15,054 nt of DNA. Source: Burkholderiales bacterium. Lineage in GTDB: Bacteria; Pseudomonadota; Gammaproteobacteria; Burkholderiales; JAEUOS01. Made by a program: the position numbers and the translations under genes. The DNA lies in contig CANGUJ010000044.1 in NCBI GenBank assembly GCA_947456845.1, forward strand, positions 1 to 15,054, read 5' to 3'. A model generated the notes under the pieces. It saw only the letters and a list, made by a program, of their open reading frames with translations, was not told the origin of the DNA and ran no database searches. Within the stretch, counting starts at the first letter, position 1; every line of letters begins with the position of its first letter. Below are positions 7,368 through 13,340 of the stretch, piece by piece.

Positions 7368-7392
7368 AAATGCAGAATTACTGCATTTCTGC
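7368..7392. promoter_or_regulatory. Overlapping inverted repeats, likely antitoxin operator
   Basis: A perfect inverted repeat AAATGCAG-N5-CTGCATTT (7368-7388) overlaps a second one, GCAGAA-N9-TTCTGC (7372-7392). They lie just ahead of the AbrB-type antitoxin start at 7405, where such antitoxins usually bind to repress their own operon. A TAATCT at 7393-7398 could be a -10 box; transcription would then begin at or next to the ATG, consistent with the lack of a Shine-Dalgarno. Confidence 0.6.
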
Positions 7393-7404
7393 TAATCTTC
7401 GCCC

Positions 7405-7674
7405 ATGCGTGCCACTCTCACCATCAATAGCCGCGGCGTCGTCACCTTGCCTGCCAAACTCCGGCAGGCCATGGGGCTGAAGACCGACGACCAACTTATT
7501 GCGGAAACTACCGCCGAGGGCCTGCTGCTGCGGCCGGCTGTCACAATGCCTGTTGAGCTCTACACGGAAGCGCGGGTGCGCGAGTTTGATGCCGGCGAAG
7601 CCGATCTCGCTGCATTGCTTGCGCGCAAGGTGCCGGCCGCCTTGCCTGCAGGCCGCCGGAAACGCAAAACCTAG
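7405..7674 (+). CDS. AbrB/MazE-type (SpoVT-AbrB fold) antitoxin
   Basis: An 89-residue DNA-binding antitoxin. Residues 1-46 match the swapped-hairpin AbrB/MazE fold: TLTINSRGVVTLPAKLRQAMGLKTDDQL, with the conserved RGVVTLP core and the GLK-x-D turn. The tail (about 47-89) is a charged helix (TEARVREFDAGEADLAALLARK) that would be expected to cover the toxin active site, ending in a basic RRKRKT. The gene starts at an ATG with no visible Shine-Dalgarno, directly after the inverted-repeat operator. The PIN-domain gene follows after 20 bases, the normal antitoxin-toxin order of VapBC-like pairs. Autoregulation through the upstream repeats is the likely control. The alternative is a stand-alone AbrB regulator, less likely given its partner. 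Confidence 0.88.
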   Translation: MRATLTINSRGVVTLPAKLRQAMGLKTDDQLIAETTAEGLLLRPAVTMPVELYTEARVREFDAGEADLAALLARKVPAALPAGRRKRKT

Positions 7675-7694
7675 CGCTGAACCGGCCCTGGGCC

Positions 7695-8111
7695 ATGCGG
7701 GTATTCCTGGACGCCAACATCCTGTTTTCGGCGGCCAAATCCAATGGCGCAATTCGACAGCTGATCGAGATCTTGCTCGCCCGCGGGCATGAATGCTGGG
7801 TCGACGACTACGTTCTGGTCGAGGCGCGACGCAACCTGCGAGGCAAGTTTCCGGACGCTGTGCCGGTCCTTGAGGCACTGGTTCCGCTGTTGCATTCCGG
7901 GATGGCGGCCTCGCCAACCGTTGCCGTTGCCGACCTGGCCTGGCTGCCGGAGAAAGACCGCCCGGTATTGCACTCCGCGATCAGGCTCGGCTGCGACGCG
8001 CTTGTCACGGGCGACCAGCTGCATTTCGGCGCCGGCTACGGCAAGACATTCAGTGGCGTGACGATTCACTCGGCGCGTTCGCTGGCCGAGGCCATCCTGA
8101 CAGCGGGCTGA
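7695..8111 (+). CDS. PIN-domain toxin, putative ribonuclease (VapC-like)
   Basis: A 138-residue PIN-domain protein, the usual toxin length. The four acidic metal-binding residues can be placed: D6 in MRVFLDANILFSA, E43 in YVLVEARRN, D88 in LPEKDRPVL and D107 in LVTGDQLHF. The family are Mg/Mn-dependent RNases that cleave tRNA, rRNA or mRNA and are held inactive by the co-encoded antitoxin. It lies 20 bases after the AbrB-type gene and was probably co-transcribed with it. The LVTGDQLHF and KTFSGVTIHS elements are typical of the PIN subgroup (COG1569-like) that pairs with AbrB antitoxins rather than of classical VapC. The gene ends only 6 bases from the convergent FAD enzyme gene. It is intact, so a functional toxin is expected; its RNA target cannot be read from sequence. 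Confidence 0.87.
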   Translation: MRVFLDANILFSAAKSNGAIRQLIEILLARGHECWVDDYVLVEARRNLRGKFPDAVPVLEALVPLLHSGMAASPTVAVADLAWLPEKDRPVLHSAIRLGCDALVTGDQLHFGAGYGKTFSGVTIHSARSLAEAILTAG

Positions 8112-8117
8112 GGCTCC

Positions 8118-9518
8118 TCAGGGTCTTGCGGCGGATATGCGCGCCACGATGTCCAGCGCCGCAATCCGCCCCAGCGTCACCGCGCTGAGCAACCCGTTGC
8201 CCGAGAGGTAGCCCCACACCGCGCCCCCTGAAAGCCCGCGCGCCGCGCCGCCGCCGGCGTACAGGTTGGGGAAGGCGCCGCCATCCTTCTTCAATACACG
8301 CCCATGCGTGTCGATCGCCAGTCCGCCCTGGGTGTGGAACAGGGCGCCGGTCACCTTGACGGCGTAGTAGGGGCCTTGCAGCGCCGGCTTGGCCCTGAAG
8401 TCGCGGCTGTACGGGCACAGCATGTCGCCGCGCGCGCAGGCTTCGGTTTCGGCCAGCGTCACCGCCAGCGCGGCGGCATCGAGCCCGCATTGCGCCGCCA
8501 GCTCGCCGATGGTCGCACCGGTCTTCATCGCGCCGGTGGCGAACAGCTCCGCATAGTCGGGAAAGGTCATGCCCAGCGCATGCAGCCGGGCGTCGTAGAT
8601 GTTCCATGCCAGCCCTTCGCGCTGGCGGATCACGTGCTGCGAGGCTTCCGAATAGCCCTCGTGCTCGTTCCAGAAGCGCGCCCCGTCGAGGTTGACCTGG
8701 AAGCCGCCTTCCATCATCAGGGCCCAGGTGACCAGCGCACCGTGCGGCACCGCCCACGAGCCATGGCCCTGGTAGGCGCCCATGTCGGCCGGCACGGCAC
8801 CCAGCGCCGCGCCCCACAGCACGGCGTCGCCCTGGTTGCCGGTGTGGCCCGCGTAGGTGGCCGCGGCGATCTCCGGGATGTACTGCGCCACCATCGCCGG
8901 GTTGCCGCCGTAGCCGTTGCAGGCCAGCAGCAGGGTGTCGCAGCCCATGGCGTCGGTGCTGCCGTCCGGGCGTATTACCTGCACGCCGGTGATGCGCCCG
9001 CCGTCGGCGAACAGGGCGCTCACCCGTGCCTCGGTCACCAGCATGACGCCGGCCGCCTCGGCCGCCTGCGCGAGGCGCCCGATCAGCCCGGCACCGGTCT
9101 TCTCCGGCACCGCGTGCATGCGCGCGACGCTGTGGCCGGGGTACAGGAAGCCTTCCAGCACATGGAAAGGGATGGCATGCGCGTCGGCCAGCCATTCCAG
9201 CGTCGCGCCCGAGGCCGCGGCGACGGCGCGCGTGACGGCCGGGTCCGAGCCGTGGTGGTTCTTGCGCTCGATGTCGGCGGCGAGCAGTGCGGCCGAGTCC
9301 TCCACGCCGATGGCGCGCTGCCAGCGCGTATGGCAGGCCGGGATGAAGCCGGAGGACAGCGCCGTGGAGCCCTGCGGCACCGCGTCGCGTTCCAGCACCA
9401 CGCATTCGATGCCGGCGTCGGCCAGGGTCAGCGCGGCGGTAAGGCCGCAGGCGCCGCCGCCGATGATGGCCACCGGCGTGCGCGAAGCAAACGGGACGGG
9501 GCTCGAGAGAATCGTCAT
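8118..9518 (-). CDS. FAD-dependent oxidoreductase (FAD_binding_2, fumarate reductase/ketosteroid dehydrogenase type)
   Basis: A 466-residue flavoprotein. The N-terminus has the Rossmann dinucleotide motif PVAIIGGGACGLTAA (about 15-29) with acidic E43 ending the second strand (CVVLERD), then STALSSGFIPA, which contacts FAD. The C-terminus has GGLAIDTHGRVL and the block NLYAGGGAARGLSGG with WGYLSGNGLL, closing the FAD site as in fumarate reductase, urocanate reductase, tricarballylate dehydrogenase (TcuA) and 3-ketosteroid dehydrogenase. The length matches soluble TcuA-like members. No signal peptide or heme domain is seen, so it is likely cytoplasmic. The ATG ending at 9518 is preferred: it places the motif at the usual distance, although the ribosome site is weak and the frame stays open to 9647. 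It is divergent from the methyltransferase fusion and convergent with the PIN gene. The substrate is unknown. Confidence 0.85.
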   Translation of the reverse strand: MTILSSPVPFASRTPVAIIGGGACGLTAALTLADAGIECVVLERDAVPQGSTALSSGFIPACHTRWQRAIGVEDSAALLAADIERKNHHGSDPAVTRAVAAASGATLEWLADAHAIPFHVLEGFLYPGHSVARMHAVPEKTGAGLIGRLAQAAEAAGVMLVTEARVSALFADGGRITGVQVIRPDGSTDAMGCDTLLLACNGYGGNPAMVAQYIPEIAAATYAGHTGNQGDAVLWGAALGAVPADMGAYQGHGSWAVPHGALVTWALMMEGGFQVNLDGARFWNEHEGYSEASQHVIRQREGLAWNIYDARLHALGMTFPDYAELFATGAMKTGATIGELAAQCGLDAAALAVTLAETEACARGDMLCPYSRDFRAKPALQGPYYAVKVTGALFHTQGGLAIDTHGRVLKKDGGAFPNLYAGGGAARGLSGGAVWGYLSGNGLLSAVTLGRIAALDIVARISAARP

Positions 9519-9612
9519 GGTGCGTGTTGCTTTCGGGAAGTCAGGCGGTTTGTCGGCCAGGCGCCATGCGGCGCGTGACGCCATCTGCCCGATACTTGCC
9601 CCACTGAAGGCC

Positions 9613-9620
9613 ATTATAAT
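9613..9620. promoter_or_regulatory. Palindromic ATTATAAT, candidate shared -10 element
   Basis: ATTATAAT contains a perfect TATAAT on both strands (9615-9620 on plus, 9618-9613 on minus) in otherwise GC-rich DNA between two divergent genes. On the plus strand it would give a start near 9627 and a leader of about 50 bases to the ATG at 9677. No good -35 box is seen at the right distance on either strand. Confidence 0.4.
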
Positions 9621-9676
9621 TTCCGCTGTGTCGCGTGAGCCCCGCACGCCCTCGCAGCCTTTCCCGGAATATCTCC

Positions 9677-11770
9677 ATGACCTCCCTGAACCAGAATCTG
9701 AGCATGGCCGGTGTCAAGGCCATCAGTGTCAATGGGTATCCGATCCGTTATATCGAACACGCGGCGGGCTGGCGCTACGACACCCTGGCCGATAAAGAAC
9801 CCGAGACTGTCGAATGGATAGACACATTCCAGCCCGGTGAAACCTTCTGGGACGTCGGCGCGAATGTCGGTATCTACAGCATTTACGCCGGGGTACGGGG
9901 CATCCGGACGATGGCGTTCGAGCCGCATTTCGCCAACTACCAGCAGTTCTGCATCACGATCGCACTCAACGGCCTGCAGGATGTGGTCACACCCTTGTGT
10001 TTGGCCTTCGCCGAATCGAAATCGATCGCCGCGATGAATCTCGCCAGCGTCGATGTCGGTACCTCGATGAGCAATTTCGGCGCGGCGCTCGACTTTCGCG
10101 GACAACCGTTCCAGCCTGCCTTCCGTCAGGGAATGATCGGCTACGACATCGACAGCTTCGTCGCCGACTTCGGCCTTGAGGTACCGACCCATCTGAAGAT
10201 CGATGTTGACGGGCTGGAACTCGGCATCGTGCGGGGCGCGCGCAGGATGCTCGCCAATCCGGCCTTGCAATCCGTGTCGATCGAACTGGTCGAAAGCGAT
10301 CTGGCCCAGGTGGCCGAGGTCACCGCCATCCTGTCGCAGGCCGGCCTTCAATTCATCCACAAGCGGCAAAACAGCGCATTCGCCACACCGCAAACCCGTG
10401 ACGTCCTGAATTACCTGTTTCATCGTGACCCGGCCGTATTCGCAAGCCTGCGCGGCGCTGGTATCGCGCCGGCAGCGGCACCGACAGTCACCACCGCCGA
10501 TCTTGTTGCCCGCATCGTCGATCGGATCGCCTTGGCGACGATCGACCCCGAGCCTTGCGCGAATATCTTCATGGAAGACATGTTGCCCGCCGAGGTCTAC
10601 CGGGAACTGCTCATGCGCCTGCCGCATGATGATGCGCTCGATCCGATCGACCACCCGGACGCCGCCGCGCCGGACGGCCGGCGCACCCGCTTCCTGCTCG
10701 ACCTGACGCCGGCTTCGCTTGCCCGCCTGCGCGAGGAGGATCGCCCGTTCTGGGGCGCGATGATCGAGGTTTTTACCGCGCCCGAGATCAGCCGGGCGAT
10801 CGTGGCCAAATTCGCCCCGACACTGGAACGGCGTTTCGGCAGCGAGATGCCCGAACTGGTCGCCGTCCCGATCCTGTATCGCGACCATCCCGGCTATCGC
10901 ATCGGCCTGCATCCCGATGCGGCCAGCAAGATCGCGACCATGCAGTTTTATCTGCCCGAAGACTTGTCGCAGCGCCACCTCGGCACGACATTCCACCGGC
11001 GCAATGGCGACTCGTTCGAACGTCTCAAGACCAACCCTTTCATTCCCAACGCGGCCTATGCCTTCGTGCGCACGCCTGAGGGCTGGCACAGTGTCGACGA
11101 GCTCGCGGCCACGGAAAAGGTGCGCAATTCGATCGCGCTCACCTTCTACATCAAGGGTCAGGAATATCGCTCCGAAGCCGCTGCGTCGACCGCGCCGGTG
11201 GCATCCTTCAATGACAGCCGGACCAGCCAGGCGCTGCGCGAGCTCGTCAGGACCTTCAACCGGCGCGACCACGTAGCGCGGCTGTTCCGCAAGAACGGCG
11301 TCGGCGTCGAGCTCGGTGTGGCCGCCGGCGATTTTTCGGAGCGCATCCTCAAATACGACCATATCGGCTACCTGTTCAGTATCGACATGTGGGCCGGAGA
11401 CCGCGGACACGGCATCGAGCAGTATCGCGAAGCCATCTTCCGGCTGGATCCCTATCGCGAGCGCAACACGGTCCTGCGCATGCGTTTCGACGAGGCGCTC
11501 CCGCTTTTCGACAACGAGTCGCTCGATTTCATCTATGTCGACGGCTACGCCCATGATGGCGAAATGAACGGCCAGACCTTCCGGGAATGGTTTCCCAAGC
11601 TGCGCCACGGCGGCATCATCGCCGGAGACGATTACTCGCCGGAATGGCCGCTTGTGGTTGCCGCCGTCAATGCCTTCGCCGCTGAAAACAATCTCGAAGT
11701 GCATGTCATCGAATGTCATGAAGAGGCCTGGAATTCGAAGTATCCGACCTGGTTCGCGCTGAAGCCCTGA
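9677..11770 (+). CDS. Three-domain protein: FkbM methyltransferase, 2OG-Fe(II) dioxygenase-like domain, C-terminal class I methyltransferase
   Basis: A 697-residue protein (ATG at 9677, GGAA seven bases upstream; an in-frame GTG at 9635 would be too close to the candidate promoter). Domain 1 (about 15-250) is an FkbM SAM methyltransferase: FWDVGANVG at about 57-65, AFEPH at about 80-84, and the hallmark HLKIDVDGLELGIVRGA at about 172-188. Domain 2 (about 290-500) resembles a 2-oxoglutarate/Fe(II) dioxygenase: the H-x-D pair in GLHPDAASK (H412, D414), the distal H471 in EGWHSVD, and R483 twelve residues later as 2OG ligand. Domain 3 (about 540-695) is a Methyltransf_24-like domain: VELGVAAGDFSE, then IYVDGYAHDGE and LRHGGIIAGDDY. 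The key residues of all three domains appear present. FkbM enzymes O-methylate sugars or natural products, so a glycan or secondary-metabolite modification is plausible. GC is somewhat lower than in the genes to its right. Confidence 0.85.
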   Translation: MTSLNQNLSMAGVKAISVNGYPIRYIEHAAGWRYDTLADKEPETVEWIDTFQPGETFWDVGANVGIYSIYAGVRGIRTMAFEPHFANYQQFCITIALNGLQDVVTPLCLAFAESKSIAAMNLASVDVGTSMSNFGAALDFRGQPFQPAFRQGMIGYDIDSFVADFGLEVPTHLKIDVDGLELGIVRGARRMLANPALQSVSIELVESDLAQVAEVTAILSQAGLQFIHKRQNSAFATPQTRDVLNYLFHRDPAVFASLRGAGIAPAAAPTVTTADLVARIVDRIALATIDPEPCANIFMEDMLPAEVYRELLMRLPHDDALDPIDHPDAAAPDGRRTRFLLDLTPASLARLREEDRPFWGAMIEVFTAPEISRAIVAKFAPTLERRFGSEMPELVAVPILYRDHPGYRIGLHPDAASKIATMQFYLPEDLSQRHLGTTFHRRNGDSFERLKTNPFIPNAAYAFVRTPEGWHSVDELAATEKVRNSIALTFYIKGQEYRSEAAASTAPVASFNDSRTSQALRELVRTFNRRDHVARLFRKNGVGVELGVAAGDFSERILKYDHIGYLFSIDMWAGDRGHGIEQYREAIFRLDPYRERNTVLRMRFDEALPLFDNESLDFIYVDGYAHDGEMNGQTFREWFPKLRHGGIIAGDDYSPEWPLVVAAVNAFAAENNLEVHVIECHEEAWNSKYPTWFALKP

Positions 11771-11893
11771 GAGCGCGGGGCGTCGATACCGCTCCGGCTG
11801 CACCGGCTCCGTGCGCTCCCGCCGTGCCGTCGAGGCCGTGATGATTGGTTCGCCTTGCGCTGTCCCGCAGGTCGCAATCGGCAAGGAGAAACC

Positions 11894-13315
11894 GTGGACA
11901 CGCCAGACAACCTGATCGCCCCCGCCTTGCGCGCCGCGCTCGAGGCGCAGCGCCAGGCCTACCTCGCCCATCCGGTGCCCAGCCTGGAAGAGCGGCGCGC
12001 CGACCTCTCCACCCTGCAGCGCTTCATCCGCGAGAACAAGGACGCCATCTGCGAGGCCATCAACGCCGACTACGGCCACCGCTCCCGGCATGAGACCCTG
12101 CTCACCGAGATCGCGCCTGCGGTCGACGGCATCGACCATGTGCTGGGCAAGTTGCGCGCCTGGATGAAGCCGCAGCGCCGCGGGGTGGACCTGCGCAGCT
12201 TTTTCGGCGCGAAGAATCGCGTCATCCCGCAGCCGCTGGGCGTGGTGGGCGTGATCGTGCCGTGGAACTTTCCGCTCAACCTTTCGCTCATTCCGCTGAC
12301 CTACATCTTCGCCGCGGGAAACCGCGCCATGGTCAAGATGAGCGAGAACTCCCGGCACCTGGCGAAGCTGTTGATCGAACGCATGCCGGCCTACTTTCCG
12401 CACGAGAAGCTGCGGTTTTTCGATGAAACCGGCGGCGTCGGCATCGAGTTCTCGCGGCTGCCCTTCGACCACCTGCTCTTCACCGGCTCGGGCGCCACCG
12501 GCCGCGCCGTGATGGCCGCGGCCGCGCAGAACCTGTGCCCGGTGACGCTCGAACTGGGCGGCAAGGCGCCCGCCATCGTGTGCGACGGCTTCGACCTGCG
12601 CAAAGCCGCCGAGCGCATCCTGTTCGTCAAGTACCTCAATGCCGGGCAGATCTGTACTTCGGTGGACCATGCGTGGCTGCCGCAAGGGTCCATCGCCGCC
12701 TTCGTCGATCTGGCGCAGGCGATCCTGCCCAAACGCTACCCGTCGCTCGCCTCGCCCGACTACACCTCCATCATCGACGCGCCGTCCTTCGAGCGCCTGC
12801 TGGGCATGCTGGACGACGCGCGCGCGCGCGGCGCCCGGGTGCTGCAGTTGCTGCCCGGCCCGGCCTTCGACCGCGCCGCGCGCAAGATCGCGCCGCACAT
12901 CGTACTCGACGCGCCGGACGACAGCCAGGTCATGCAGCGCGAGATCTTCGGGCCCATCCTGCCGCTGCGCGGCTATGCCGACCTCGGGCAGGTGATCGCG
13001 CACATCAATGCCCGCCCGCGGCCGCTCGCCATCTACCCGTTCAGCGACGATGCCGCCACGGTGCAGATGCTGCTCGACCGGGTGATGTCGGGCGGCGTGT
13101 CGGTCAACGATGCCCTGTTCCATGTGGGCCAGCACGACCTGCCCTTCGGCGGCGTGGGCGCCTCCGGCATGGGCCACTATCACGGCCGCGAGGGCTTCGA
13201 GACCTTCTCCAAGATGCGCCCGGTGTTCTACCAGGCGCGCTTTTCGGCGCTCAGGTTCATGGCCCCGCCCTACGGCAAGTTCGCCGACCGGTTGCTGGCG
13301 TTCCTGATCAAGTGA
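11894..13315 (+). CDS. Aldehyde dehydrogenase, coniferyl-aldehyde-dehydrogenase-like
   Basis: A 473-residue NAD(P)-dependent aldehyde dehydrogenase. The GTG at 11894 is chosen because AAGGAGA lies five bases upstream; upstream codons in frame are not supported. Active-site features: VPWNFPLNLS (about 122-131), FTGSGATG in the cofactor region, general base E220 in TLELGGKAP, catalytic C254 in NAGQICTS, and EIFGPILP. The short length and the C-terminal block YHGREGFETFSKMRPV, followed by a tail ending in LLAFLIK, match the coniferyl aldehyde dehydrogenase (CalB) group, which oxidises phenylpropenoid and some long-chain aldehydes. FadH follows after 25 bases, so both are probably one operon for aromatic or fatty aldehyde breakdown. 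The real substrate may be another hydrophobic aldehyde. The 123-base region upstream holds no clear terminator or promoter. Confidence 0.9.
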   Translation: MDTPDNLIAPALRAALEAQRQAYLAHPVPSLEERRADLSTLQRFIRENKDAICEAINADYGHRSRHETLLTEIAPAVDGIDHVLGKLRAWMKPQRRGVDLRSFFGAKNRVIPQPLGVVGVIVPWNFPLNLSLIPLTYIFAAGNRAMVKMSENSRHLAKLLIERMPAYFPHEKLRFFDETGGVGIEFSRLPFDHLLFTGSGATGRAVMAAAAQNLCPVTLELGGKAPAIVCDGFDLRKAAERILFVKYLNAGQICTSVDHAWLPQGSIAAFVDLAQAILPKRYPSLASPDYTSIIDAPSFERLLGMLDDARARGARVLQLLPGPAFDRAARKIAPHIVLDAPDDSQVMQREIFGPILPLRGYADLGQVIAHINARPRPLAIYPFSDDAATVQMLLDRVMSGGVSVNDALFHVGQHDLPFGGVGASGMGHYHGREGFETFSKMRPVFYQARFSALRFMAPPYGKFADRLLAFLIK

Positions 13316-13340
13316 TGCGGGCGCGCGGCCGGCGGCAGGT

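Noticed and set aside
8304..9578. A 424-codon plus-strand open frame
   Set aside because: It is antisense to the FAD oxidoreductase with its clear Rossmann motif, and its composition is typical of a GC-rich shadow.
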